A stretch of DNA of 18,617 nt, taken from assembly GCA_050945895.1 (NCBI GenBank), contig JBMNTU010000039.1:1-18617 (forward strand), given 5' to 3'. A program made the position numbers and the translations under genes. Of this stretch, positions 6,347 to 14,868 are shown piece by piece (position 1 is the first letter of the stretch; each line of letters opens with the position of its first letter). This DNA comes from JBMNTU01 sp050945895 (GTDB lineage: Bacteria > Bacillota > Clostridia > Christensenellales > Christensenellaceae). The notes under the pieces are model-generated. The model saw nothing but the letters and a program-made list of their open reading frames with translations, ran no database searches and was not told where the DNA came from.

Positions 6347-9211
6347 ATGGATCATTTACACATTAAGGGAGCAAGGGAGCACAACCTGAAAAACATCGAC
6401 ATCACGCTTCCCCGCGACCAGTTTATCGTCATTACCGGGCTTTCGGGCAGCGGCAAATCTTCCCTTGCGTTCGATACGATTTACGCCGAAGGCCAGCGGC
6501 GGTATGTAGAATCGCTGTCTTCGTATGCCCGGCAATTTTTGGGGCAGATGGAAAAGCCGGACGTAGACCTCATCGAGGGGCTTTCCCCCGCTATTTCCAT
6601 CGACCAGAAAACGACGGCCCGCAACCCCCGTTCCACTGTGGGCACAGTGACGGAAATACACGACTACCTGCGGCTGCTCTATGCCCGGGCAGGGGAGGTA
6701 TATTGCACGAAGTGCGGCAAAAAGATTACGCGGCAAACGATCGACCAGATCGTCGACCTGATCATGCAAGCCGGCGAGGGCAGCAAACTGATGGTTTTGG
6801 CCCCCGTTGTCCGCGCCAAAAAGGGCGAGCATAAAAAAATACTGGAAGACCTTGCAAAGGAAGGCTTTTCCCGCGCGAAGGTTGACGGGGAAATGCACGA
6901 GCTGGACGAAGAGATTGCGCTGGATAAAAAGAGAAAGCATTCCATATTTGCGGTGGTAGACCGGGTTATTCTCAAGCCGGACAGCGTTAAGCGCATTACC
7001 GATTCCGTAGAAATAGCGCTTCGGATGACAAACGGCCTTGTCGTTATCGAAAATATGGATACGGGCGAAGAAACACTGATGAACGAAAACTTTACCTGCG
7101 CAGACTGCGGCGTCAGCATCGACGAGCTTGCCCCGCGTATGTTCTCGTTCAACAGCCCATTCGGCGCCTGCCCCGCCTGCACCGGTCTGGGTATGATCCT
7201 AAAAATAGAGCCGGAAAGCGTTGTTCCCGACCCGTCCAAATCCCTCAGCGAGGGTGCGATCCGCGCAACCGGCTGGAGCGTCAATACCGTGGGCACAATT
7301 GCCAGGCAATACTTTGACGCGTTGATGGAGAAGTACCATTTTGACGCAGATACGCCTTTTAAAGACTTGCCCGAAGAAGCGCAGCGCATCATCCTGTACG
7401 GCACGGACGGCGAAAAACTCCATATAAAATACGAAAGCTCCAACGCGGCAGGGTATTACAACGCCGCGTTCGAAGGCATCATCCCCAATTTGGAGCGGCG
7501 GTATTCCGAAACGACATCGGAATATATGAAAAGCGAGATCGAAAGCTATATGGTCGAAATACCCTGCCCCGAATGCCGCGGTCAGCGCTACAAGCCCGAA
7601 ACGCTTGCCGTGCGCATCGGCGGCAAGAATATTGCCGAGCTTTCGGAACTGTCCATATCCGCCGCGCGGGACTACCTGAACAACGTCCCGCTGACAAAAA
7701 CACAGGGGATGGTGGCCGAGCGCATCATGAAAGAGCTCAATGCGCGGTTCGACTTCCTTATCAATGTAGGGCTCAACTACCTGACGCTTTCCCGCGCCGC
7801 CGGAACGCTCTCGGGCGGCGAAGCGCAGCGCATCCGCCTGGCCACGCAAATCGGCAGCGGGCTAATGGGCGTGCTGTATATATTGGACGAGCCGAGCATC
7901 GGCCTGCACCAGAAGGATAACAAAAAGCTTTTAAACGCACTCAAGGATTTGCGCGACCTCGGCAATACGCTGATTGTTGTAGAGCACGACGAAGAAACGA
8001 TGCTGGGGGCCGATTATATTGTAGATATCGGCCCGGGTGCGGGCGCGCACGGCGGGCATGTTGTTGCCAAGGGTACGCCGGAAGAAATTATGAAAAACAG
8101 CAAAAGTATTACCGGGCAATACCTTTCGGGGAAGAAAAACATAAAAATACCGCTCAAAACGCGTCAGCCCCGGCACTGGATCAAAATACTGGGCGCACGC
8201 GAGCACAACCTGAAAAACATCGACGTAGCCTTCCCGACCGGCGTCATCACCGCCGTCACAGGCGTATCGGGCAGCGGCAAAAGTACGCTGGTAAACCATA
8301 TTTTAAAGAAATCGGCCATGCAGGCGTTTTACCATTCCAAGGCGCGCCCGGGCGCGCACAATGCAATCGAAGGCCTGGAATACGTCGACAAGGTCGTAGA
8401 TATCGACCAGTCGCCCATCGGGCGAACGCCGCGTTCCAACCCGGCGACGTACACTGGGCTGTTTGACATCATTCGCGACCTGTTTGCGCAAACACAGGAC
8501 GCCAAAACGCGCGGATATGGAAAAGGACGGTTTTCGTTCAACGTAAAGGGCGGGCGGTGCGAGGCCTGCCGCGGAGACGGCATCATCAAAATAGAAATGC
8601 ACTTTTTGCCCGACGTTTATGTGCCGTGCGAGGTATGCAAGGGCCAGCGCTACAACCGCGAAACGCTGGAGGTCCGCTACAAGGGCAAGAACATTTTTGA
8701 AGTGCTGGACATGACCGTCGAAGAAGCCTACAAGTTTTTCGAAAACATCCCCCGCATCGAAAGCAAGCTGCGGGTGCTGATGGACGTGGGCCTAACCTAC
8801 ATTAAGCTGGGCCAGCCCTCCACAACGCTTTCGGGCGGCGAGGCGCAGCGCGTCAAACTTGCCACGCACCTTTCCAAACGGCAGACGGGCAATACGCTGT
8901 TTATTTTAGACGAGCCAACGACGGGCCTGCATATGGACGACGTCAAAAAGCTGGTCAAGGTGCTCAACCGCCTTGCTAACAAGGGAAATACGGTCATCGT
9001 CATCGAACATAACCTCGACATCATCAAGTGTGCGGATTATATCATAGACCTTGGGCCGGAGGGCGGGGACAAGGGCGGGCAGGTCATTGCCAAGGGTACG
9101 CCCAAAGAAATTTCGGAAAACGGACACAGCTTCACCGGGCAATACCTAAAAAAGATTTTTGAAAACGCCACGCCCGAGCAATATCTGAATATCAAGTTCG
9201 ATAAAATGTAG
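6347..9211 (+). CDS. uvrA: Excinuclease ABC subunit A (UvrA)
   Basis: The protein has 954 residues, the normal UvrA length. It holds two ABC ATPase modules, with Walker A GLSGSGKS near residue 31 and GVSGSGKS near 638. Signature LSGGEAQR lies near 487 and 828, and the Walker B segments are ILDEPSIGLH near 512 and ILDEPTTGLH near 854. Cysteine pairs for zinc are intact: CTKC near 119, CADC and CPAC near 250 and 275, CPEC near 407, CEAC and CEVC near 738 and 761. UvrA scans DNA for distortions and loads UvrB. The frame extends 16 codons upstream to a GTG at 6299, but ATG 6347 has an AGGAG site 10 bases before it and gives the canonical start (HIKGAREHNLKNI). Confidence 0.98.
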   Translation: MDHLHIKGAREHNLKNIDITLPRDQFIVITGLSGSGKSSLAFDTIYAEGQRRYVESLSSYARQFLGQMEKPDVDLIEGLSPAISIDQKTTARNPRSTVGTVTEIHDYLRLLYARAGEVYCTKCGKKITRQTIDQIVDLIMQAGEGSKLMVLAPVVRAKKGEHKKILEDLAKEGFSRAKVDGEMHELDEEIALDKKRKHSIFAVVDRVILKPDSVKRITDSVEIALRMTNGLVVIENMDTGEETLMNENFTCADCGVSIDELAPRMFSFNSPFGACPACTGLGMILKIEPESVVPDPSKSLSEGAIRATGWSVNTVGTIARQYFDALMEKYHFDADTPFKDLPEEAQRIILYGTDGEKLHIKYESSNAAGYYNAAFEGIIPNLERRYSETTSEYMKSEIESYMVEIPCPECRGQRYKPETLAVRIGGKNIAELSELSISAARDYLNNVPLTKTQGMVAERIMKELNARFDFLINVGLNYLTLSRAAGTLSGGEAQRIRLATQIGSGLMGVLYILDEPSIGLHQKDNKKLLNALKDLRDLGNTLIVVEHDEETMLGADYIVDIGPGAGAHGGHVVAKGTPEEIMKNSKSITGQYLSGKKNIKIPLKTRQPRHWIKILGAREHNLKNIDVAFPTGVITAVTGVSGSGKSTLVNHILKKSAMQAFYHSKARPGAHNAIEGLEYVDKVVDIDQSPIGRTPRSNPATYTGLFDIIRDLFAQTQDAKTRGYGKGRFSFNVKGGRCEACRGDGIIKIEMHFLPDVYVPCEVCKGQRYNRETLEVRYKGKNIFEVLDMTVEEAYKFFENIPRIESKLRVLMDVGLTYIKLGQPSTTLSGGEAQRVKLATHLSKRQTGNTLFILDEPTTGLHMDDVKKLVKVLNRLANKGNTVIVIEHNLDIIKCADYIIDLGPEGGDKGGQVIAKGTPKEISENGHSFTGQYLKKIFENATPEQYLNIKFDKM

Positions 9212-9533
9212 CAGGGCAGAAGTCCAAGCCGGGCGAAGGCTTCGGCTGCAGCAATCATGGCTGCAAGAACACGACGCTTCCGGCATTTTTAAGACGTTTG
9301 CCCCTCTGTCTGTGTTTTTCTTATGTAGCAAATTTCGCCTTAACTGTACGATTTTCGCCTAATAATGCATAGAAAACAGGAGCTGGTTTTAATGCCAGCT
9401 CCTAAGTCATAAACATAGTTCTATACTTTTTTTTCGCTTCTGAGAACATACATATTTTTCATATTTTTACTCTGGTCTATCAATTCCAGCCGCAAAGATT
9501 TTTTTCGGCAGCAGCACCATCATTCTCAAAGGC
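9212..9533. other. Convergent intergenic region between uvrA and the sugar permease gene
   Basis: No gene is supported in these 322 bases. They hold a clear 9-pair hairpin (9378-9403), a run of eight T's after position 9426 and small GC-rich repeats just after the uvrA stop. The sequence after uvrA (GCCGGGCGAAGGC and following) loosely resembles the GC-rich hairpin after uvrB, but too weakly to call a repeat. Confidence 0.6.
9378..9403 (-). terminator. Terminator hairpin at the end of the sugar operon
   Basis: AGGAGCTGG (9378-9386) and CCAGCTCCT (9395-9403) form a perfect 9-pair stem with an 8-base loop. On the minus strand it is followed by GTTTTCT, so it fits the transporter operon better than uvrA. 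It may still stop both convergent transcripts. Confidence 0.65.
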
Positions 9534-10532
9534 CTATGCGCTTTCTTTTTGTACAGCCTTCATGGTGGATTTATTTATCTTTTTAATGTGATCAACATAA
9601 ACGGCTACAATGATAATAGCGCCCTTGGCCACAAGCTGCCAGTAATATGAAACCTGCAAAAGGTTAAGCCCATTGCTCAAAACGCCCAATATCAAAGCGC
9701 CAATGATCGTTCCGCCAATCCGGCCGATTCCACCGGAAAAACTTGTGCCGCCTAAAATGGCGGCGGCTATTGCATCTAATTCGTAGCCCTCGCCCACCAT
9801 CGGCTGTCCCGAACCCAGCCTGGATGTCAATATCAACCCTGCGATAGCAGTAAGCGATCCATTAATCATGTAAACGCCAATTTGTGTTCTTTCAACCCTT
9901 ATTCCGGAAAATAGCGCACACTCCGTGTTGCCTCCAATGGCATAAATATTTCGCCCAAAGCGTGTTTTGTTGAGCAGTACAGACATAAATATCAGCACAA
10001 CCACCATTATTACAACCGGAGTTGGGATGATATTAAACACATAGGCATTCCCTATCTGGTCAAACCACTCATTTTTGATAGGCGTCGGCCTTCCGTCCGA
10101 ATATATATACGCGAATCCCCTTGCAATGGTCATCATTCCCAATGTAACGATAAATGGGGGCAGCTTTGATTTAGATATAATTAAACCATTTGCAAGTCCC
10201 ACAAGACATCCCAATAAAACCGCACCCAGAACCCCAACAAAAACCGGCATCCCCGCACTAATAATAACCACCGCTGTGCATCCGCACAAAGCGGCAACAG
10301 AGCCTACCGAAAGGTCTATTCCGCCAATAAGCAACACCGCCGTCATGCCAAAGGCAATTATGGCATTAATGGAGATTTGCCGCAATATGTTGATAAGATT
10401 TTTTTCCTTGAGAAATTGTTCCGATGCAATAGAGAAAATCACACATAGTACCGCTAGAGCAATCAGCTTACCCAGATTGTCTGTGATATACTTTACAAAA
10501 CCATTTTTCTTAATGATAGATTTATTGTTCAT
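9534..10532 (-). CDS. Sugar ABC transporter permease (RbsC/AraH type)
   Basis: The 332-residue protein is almost entirely hydrophobic and fits the RbsC permease family. Membrane segments start at about residue 16, and the family-typical stretches NAIIAFGMTAVLLIGGIDLSVGS and AAAILGGTSFSGGIGRIGGT are present. It forms the membrane channel of a carbohydrate importer with the ATPase and binding protein encoded upstream. Its ATG lies inside the last codons of the ATPase gene, an 11-base overlap that suggests translational coupling. The nearest strong site (AGGAGGG) is about 14 bases before the start, longer than usual. The imported sugar cannot be deduced from the permease alone. Confidence 0.95.
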   Translation of the reverse strand: MNNKSIIKKNGFVKYITDNLGKLIALAVLCVIFSIASEQFLKEKNLINILRQISINAIIAFGMTAVLLIGGIDLSVGSVAALCGCTAVVIISAGMPVFVGVLGAVLLGCLVGLANGLIISKSKLPPFIVTLGMMTIARGFAYIYSDGRPTPIKNEWFDQIGNAYVFNIIPTPVVIMVVVLIFMSVLLNKTRFGRNIYAIGGNTECALFSGIRVERTQIGVYMINGSLTAIAGLILTSRLGSGQPMVGEGYELDAIAAAILGGTSFSGGIGRIGGTIIGALILGVLSNGLNLLQVSYYWQLVAKGAIIIVAVYVDHIKKINKSTMKAVQKESA

Positions 10533-12036
10533 GGCTCGTTTTATTCCCTCCTGTAGCGCATATTATTATTCTTTCTTCACAGATTTCGCTTCCGGACAAT
10601 TCTCCTGTTATTCTGCCTTCATGCAGTACTACAACACGGTTGCTCATGTTAATGAGCTCCGGAAGCTCTGATGAAACTAATATTATTGCAACGCCCTCAT
10701 TGGCAAGGTCATGGATTATTTTGTAGATTTCTTTTTTTGCGCCCACATCAATACCACGTGTTGGCTCATCCATAATTAGTATTTTGGGTTGAGTCGCAAG
10801 CGCCTTGGCAACAACAACCTTTTGCTGATTCCCGCCGCTTAACGATCCAACCCAGGTTTCAATATCCGGTGTTTTTATTTCAAGTTTGTCAACATATGTC
10901 TGAATAATCTCATTTTCAAGTTTCTTATTTACCCTTATGCCAGAAATAATCTGTTCCCATACACCGATTGTGACATTAAAAGCAACGCTGTTCATCAATA
11001 CAAGACCTTGCGTTTTTCGGTCCTCCGGAAGAAGGAATATCCCGTTTTCGATGGCTCGGAATGGACCGTCGATAATAACGCGTTTATCGTTTATATATAT
11101 CTCGCCGCTGTCTATCGTGTCGATTCCACAGATCCCCCGCATTAATTCGGTCCTTCCCGCTCCAATCAACCCATACAGGCCCAGCACTTCTCCTTCGCGC
11201 ACATACAGGCTGGCATCCAAAACCTTATTTTGAATATTTACATGTTTTACCTCCAGCGCCTTATTGCCGATGGTTGCATTCGGCGGGTCATACATTTCGC
11301 TCATCTCTCGCCCGATCAAAAGCCGAACAAGCTGATGGTAATCAAGCTCCTCAACATCTTTGGTTGCTATATATTTGCCATCCCGCAAAACAGTCGCCCT
11401 ATCGGCTATTTTGAATATTTCCTCCAGTTTATGGGATACATATATAAACGCAACCCCTTTTGCTTTTAGTGAGGCAATTGCCTCAAACAGCTTTTCAATT
11501 TCCTGGTCTGTAAGCGGGCCGGTAGGCTCATCCAAAATAATGATCTGCGCGTCTTGAGACATCGCCTTTGCCAATTCCACCATTTGCTGCTGTGCTATGG
11601 TTAATTCCCCAAGGTTGGTATCCGGGTCCAAATCCAATCCATATTCGGCACAAATTTGTGCCGCCATTTTGTTCATCGTTTTTCTGTCCATTGTATTAAA
11701 AGGCTTTTTCACGGGCACCCTACCCACGAATATATTTTCGGCAACAGACAGGTTATTGGCAAGGCATAGTTCCTGATGCACAATGCTGATCCCTATTTTT
11801 GATGCAGACAAAACATCATGGATGTCCACTTTCTCGCTGTTAACATATATTTCGCCTGTATCCGCTTTGTATATGCCACACAGTATTTTCATAAGTGTGG
11901 ATTTGCCTGCTCCGTTTTCGCCAAGCAATGCATGTATCTCGCCTTTTCTGATACCAAAGCTTACGCCATCCAGTGCCAAGACACCCGGAAAGCTTTTACT
12001 GATGTTTTTCATTTCCAATAGATTCGTAGCACTCAT
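10522..12036 (-). CDS. Sugar ABC transporter ATP-binding protein with two ABC domains (RbsA/MglA type)
   Basis: The 504-residue protein has two nucleotide-binding domains. The first has Walker A GENGAGKST near residue 39, the RbsA-style signature LTIAQQQ and Walker B IIILDEPTG. The second has the characteristic degenerate Walker A GLIGAGRT, an intact LSGGNQQKV signature and IMDEPTRGIDVGAKKEIY. This asymmetry is normal for ribose/galactose-type importers. The start ATG 12036 has only a weak GGTGA site and lies 6 bases after the stop of a 57-codon open frame (12043-12216), so its translation may depend on upstream translation. A 363-base untranslated gap separates it from the binding-protein gene. 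Confidence 0.96.
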   Translation of the reverse strand: MSATNLLEMKNISKSFPGVLALDGVSFGIRKGEIHALLGENGAGKSTLMKILCGIYKADTGEIYVNSEKVDIHDVLSASKIGISIVHQELCLANNLSVAENIFVGRVPVKKPFNTMDRKTMNKMAAQICAEYGLDLDPDTNLGELTIAQQQMVELAKAMSQDAQIIILDEPTGPLTDQEIEKLFEAIASLKAKGVAFIYVSHKLEEIFKIADRATVLRDGKYIATKDVEELDYHQLVRLLIGREMSEMYDPPNATIGNKALEVKHVNIQNKVLDASLYVREGEVLGLYGLIGAGRTELMRGICGIDTIDSGEIYINDKRVIIDGPFRAIENGIFLLPEDRKTQGLVLMNSVAFNVTIGVWEQIISGIRVNKKLENEIIQTYVDKLEIKTPDIETWVGSLSGGNQQKVVVAKALATQPKILIMDEPTRGIDVGAKKEIYKIIHDLANEGVAIILVSSELPELINMSNRVVVLHEGRITGELSGSEICEERIIICATGGNKTSHEQ

Positions 12037-12194
12037 AATTTTTCACCAATACTTGTTGTTGATGCATAATGCCCTGAAAAGGTCATTATTAATTATTTCG
12101 ACCATTTTACACAATCTGTGGATGGCGGAATCCGGCATTTCAAACAGCCAGATGCCGCCACCACTGTTGCTTTGTTTTACAATCGTACTTTTTT

Positions 12195-12345
12195 CAAACG
12201 GTAGCATCGCTGCCATTTGCCAACGTCGCTCCGCGCCTTACCCAAGGACACCTTCTTTGCCCTTTCAAACGTACCTTATCGGGAGTCCGCCAAAGCGCTA
12301 TGCAGCATACATTTCGCAGCACGTACTGCACACTACCGCTAATTA
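12195..12345 (-). ncRNA. Candidate structured element A, related to element B at 15056-15131
   Basis: On the minus strand, hairpin 1 pairs GTGC-TGC (12316-12322) with GCA-(TA)-GCGC (12295-12303) around a 12-base loop containing AAATGTATG. TTTGG follows. After a 69-base insertion not present in element B comes hairpin 2, with CAAATG (12214-12219) paired to CGTTTG (12195-12200) around a 13-base loop. Both hairpins match element B in shape, and in hairpin 1 two pairs switch A-T to G-C between copies. It could be an RNA regulator in the operon or a structured repeat. It matches no riboswitch class I know. Confidence 0.4.
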
Positions 12346-12365
12346 TTAATTTGCTTCTTTGCTTT

Positions 12366-12398
12366 GCCGGCCCTCTCCATCCCGGACATTTTGCCGGC
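12366..12398 (-). other. GC-rich hairpin just after the binding-protein gene
   Basis: Two GCCGGC blocks (12366-12371 and 12393-12398) can pair around a 21-base loop. There is no T-run, so it is more likely a message-stabilising or attenuating hairpin than a full terminator. Confidence 0.4.
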
Positions 12399-12399
12399 G

Positions 12400-13443
12400 T
12401 TACAGTAAATCTGCCAAACCGTCAAGATATTCCTGTCCATTGTCTTTGTCAATCCATTTTGCATCAACGGGATATTCATCCTCAACCGTTTTCCCTTCAA
12501 GTATTTCATATGCCTTTTCAAGCGCAATTCTGCCCATTTCCTCAGGATATTGCGCCGATGTGCCACTCATCTCGCCTTCAAGTATATACTCTACTGCGTC
12601 AGGGTTCCCGTCTACGCCATAAACGCCTATATCCGGTCGGTTGCTCGCCTGGGCTACTCTTATGGCTGCAAAAGCTTGCAAATCATTTACGCAAACAAAA
12701 TCTGTTATTTCGGGGCATGCCTGAAGCATATTTTCCAGAACCGGCAGGGCATCTTCTGTTGTAACCGCTGCATCCTGCCTGATAATAACTTCAATATCCG
12801 GCGAATTTTCGATTGCGTCTAAAAATCCCTGTGCTCTATTGCGGCAGGACATGATTATGTCACATCCAAGAAGACCTACCACAGCACTTCCGTCCCTGTC
12901 CCTAATAAGTCCTTCTCCCATCAACTGGCCTGCCAGGTAGTTGTCTGTTGCAACGTAAGTTGTAGCCAATTCTCTTTCGTCAGGCCCGACGTCTATTGCT
13001 ATAGCCGGAATGCCTGCATCAATACACGATTCAAATCCAGCGCGAATTGCAGCGCCATCCACCGGAATGATAAATATAGCATCACACTCTTGCGCGATAA
13101 GATCCTCAACCTGCGAAAGCTGCATCGAGCTGTCCATGGCAGCATTCGTCACTATAAGTTCATCGTCTCCGCGCAAATTATCCGTTATGCCCTTTTCCAT
13201 TCTAAGCCAGTGGACGTTATCAAGCGTCATGAATGTTACTCCAAACTTCCGGCTTTCTGCCTCCGCAGGCGCATCTTCCGATGCGGCCGCTTCTTCGGAA
13301 GCACTTTCGGTTGGAGCCGATTCTGCAGAGGCACTTTCGGCTGAAGCCGATTCTGCAGGCGCGGCAGTAGCGCTGCAAGCCACAGTAAATACTACAAGCA
13401 GAGCTATCGATAGTATAACAGTAATCATTTTGTTGATTTTCAT
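12400..13443 (-). CDS. Sugar ABC transporter substrate-binding lipoprotein (RbsB/periplasmic-binding-protein type)
   Basis: The 347-residue protein starts with a signal peptide (MKINK, then a hydrophobic core) and a lipobox-like TVAC ending at Cys23, so it should be anchored to the outer face of the membrane. Residues 24-63 are a flexible linker rich in Ala, Ser and Glu, encoded partly by a 30-base tandem repeat. The rest is a type I periplasmic-binding fold seen in ribose, galactose and xylose binders (GVTFMTLDN, then DAIFIIPVDGAAIRAGF, AIAIDVGP and GVYGVDGNPDAVEY). The start is fixed by an excellent AGGAGG site 8 bases upstream. It delivers sugar to the importer encoded after it. Its ligand is unknown. 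Confidence 0.95.
   Translation of the reverse strand: MKINKMITVILSIALLVVFTVACSATAAPAESASAESASAESAPTESASEEAAASEDAPAEAESRKFGVTFMTLDNVHWLRMEKGITDNLRGDDELIVTNAAMDSSMQLSQVEDLIAQECDAIFIIPVDGAAIRAGFESCIDAGIPAIAIDVGPDERELATTYVATDNYLAGQLMGEGLIRDRDGSAVVGLLGCDIIMSCRNRAQGFLDAIENSPDIEVIIRQDAAVTTEDALPVLENMLQACPEITDFVCVNDLQAFAAIRVAQASNRPDIGVYGVDGNPDAVEYILEGEMSGTSAQYPEEMGRIALEKAYEILEGKTVEDEYPVDAKWIDKDNGQEYLDGLADLL
13301..13360 (-). repeat. Two 30-base tandem units encoding the Ala-Ser-Glu linker
   Basis: Units 13301-13330 and 13331-13360 agree at 26 of 30 positions. They encode the AESASAES-like linker between lipid anchor and binding domain. The repeat could expand or contract by slippage without breaking the frame. 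Confidence 0.75.
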
Positions 13444-13506
13444 CTTAATCTCCTCCTAAAAATTTATATCTTTTATTGAGTGGTCGGTCTTTTTTGTCGT
13501 AAAATG

Positions 13507-14868
13507 TCAGTGCAGGTCTCCAAAAAGCTGGTCTTGCAGCTTCCGCATACGCTGTATCAAGGTTTCATCCCCTTCAAATTCCACGTCGTCATAGGTGAGG
13601 AATCCTTCCTTCGGAACATCACGCACAAGCTTTGCGCCCTTTGCCAAGGCAAACGGAAGGAGATTTTCTTTGCGGGTAATGCTCGCGCATTCTATTCTGC
13701 CTACAGTACACAGCCCACCCATCTCATCAATGATTTCGCCCGCTACAAGATCCTTTTTCGCCATGGTAACGCAGTCCGCTGCACGCTTATTGCCTTCCAG
13801 CGGTGCTATTACGGCACGCTTGTCTATAACAGCTGTCGCTACCGTTACCGGCGATTGTACGGAACCGTAATGGTATGGCGTGTAAAGAAGACCTGTATCG
13901 CCATCATATACTCCTTTCATTTCGTTAATCCATTCCTTTTGTGCCTGCGTTTCCAGCCGCACAACAACAAACTCCCAAACGTAATTCGGTTCAACCCCAA
14001 AGCAAGGCTCTTTCGGATCGTTGATAATATCAACGACACCTACATTGTTCAGAATTCCTCCCTCGCTTTTTGGGCGGAAACGCTTTGGCACCTCTAGAAC
14101 AAAGTCTTCAAACGATATGGTTGGTTTATGCATGCCCCGGACATCTGGCCTAAGGCCTGTTGCATTGGCCATCATCGTGCATTCTTCATTCGTTTTTGAT
14201 CCATCGCAAAACGAAGCCCACATAGCCTTGTTTTCATACACAAAGTTAATTTTTTTCATTTCGGGAACAATCGTCTCTTTATTCCAATACAGATTGCCAC
14301 CGCCACATTCGCTGCGCCCTATTGCCACCACATCCATCCCGAGTAATTTCGCTTCAGAATACAGAAGCATTGTGCAGCCCGGTTCGTCTCCGTAGATGCC
14401 TGTGTATACGACTCCGGCATTCCTTGCCCATTGGTTCATCAGATTGCCCACGCACACATCGCCCTCAACATTCATGGTAATATAGTGCTTCTTATTGTTG
14501 ATTGCACTGATACCTACCCGAGCATATATGTCCGGTACTCCCGTAGCTTCATAGACAACCTGTACCTGGTTAAGGCTACAAGCAATTTCAAAATCCCGGG
14601 TGGCAACTTTTTTTCCGCTCTTAAGCGCTTTTTCTGCATCGGCTTTCGTTTCACACACTTCAATTACGCCTTCGTTGATGCCGGCGCGCTTAAGCGCGTT
14701 TACCGCATAATCAACCCTTAAATCCGAAGCAACATCCAGGCTTATCCCAGGTACACAGCCTACACTTTCAGCAAAGTTTGCCCCCATTGTTCCCGTTCCC
14801 ACCAGCGCAAGACTAATCGGCGTCCCATCGAGCTCCAAACGTTCCATTTTTTTGTAAAGTCCAAACAT
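13507..14868 (-). CDS. SAF-domain NAD(P) oxidoreductase related to homoserine dehydrogenase (COG4091-like)
   Basis: The 453-residue protein has an N-terminal Rossmann fold (LALVGTGTMGANFAESV, about residues 20-36), a homoserine-dehydrogenase-like middle (YEATGVPDIYARVG, HYITMNVEGDVCVG) and a C-terminal SAF domain from about residue 360 (AKKDLVAGEIIDEMGG). SAF domains also occur in altronate and galactarate dehydratases. Members of this group sit in sugar and sugar-acid operons and are not involved in threonine synthesis. This one leads an operon with a sugar importer, so it probably oxidises or reduces an intermediate of the imported compound. The exact reaction is not known to me. The start is fixed by AGGAGG 6 bases upstream. 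A leader of roughly 400 bases precedes it. Confidence 0.85.
   Translation of the reverse strand: MFGLYKKMERLELDGTPISLALVGTGTMGANFAESVGCVPGISLDVASDLRVDYAVNALKRAGINEGVIEVCETKADAEKALKSGKKVATRDFEIACSLNQVQVVYEATGVPDIYARVGISAINNKKHYITMNVEGDVCVGNLMNQWARNAGVVYTGIYGDEPGCTMLLYSEAKLLGMDVVAIGRSECGGGNLYWNKETIVPEMKKINFVYENKAMWASFCDGSKTNEECTMMANATGLRPDVRGMHKPTISFEDFVLEVPKRFRPKSEGGILNNVGVVDIINDPKEPCFGVEPNYVWEFVVVRLETQAQKEWINEMKGVYDGDTGLLYTPYHYGSVQSPVTVATAVIDKRAVIAPLEGNKRAADCVTMAKKDLVAGEIIDEMGGLCTVGRIECASITRKENLLPFALAKGAKLVRDVPKEGFLTYDDVEFEGDETLIQRMRKLQDQLFGDLH

Larger units (their letters stand above)
12037..12399 (-). other. Long spacer inside the sugar operon (binding protein to ATPase)
   Basis: This 363-base untranslated gap follows the binding-protein gene. 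In transcript order it holds a GCCGGC/GCCGGC hairpin (12366-12398), the two-hairpin element (12195-12345), and an open frame of 57 codons (12043-12216) ending just before the ATPase start. That frame begins MAAMLPFEKSTIV and resembles nothing I recognise. The GC-rich hairpin may guard the 3' end of the binding-protein message, a known way to make more binding protein than ATPase. Confidence 0.55.

Noticed and set aside
5522..6355. Long antisense open frames opposite uvrB and uvrA
   Set aside because: They are shadows of GC-rich codons in genes certain from motifs, with no ribosome sites or recognisable domains.
6247..9260. Shared GC-rich repeat after uvrB and after uvrA
   Set aside because: Both spacers contain GGGCGAA inside short hairpins, but the match is too short and gapped to call a repeat.
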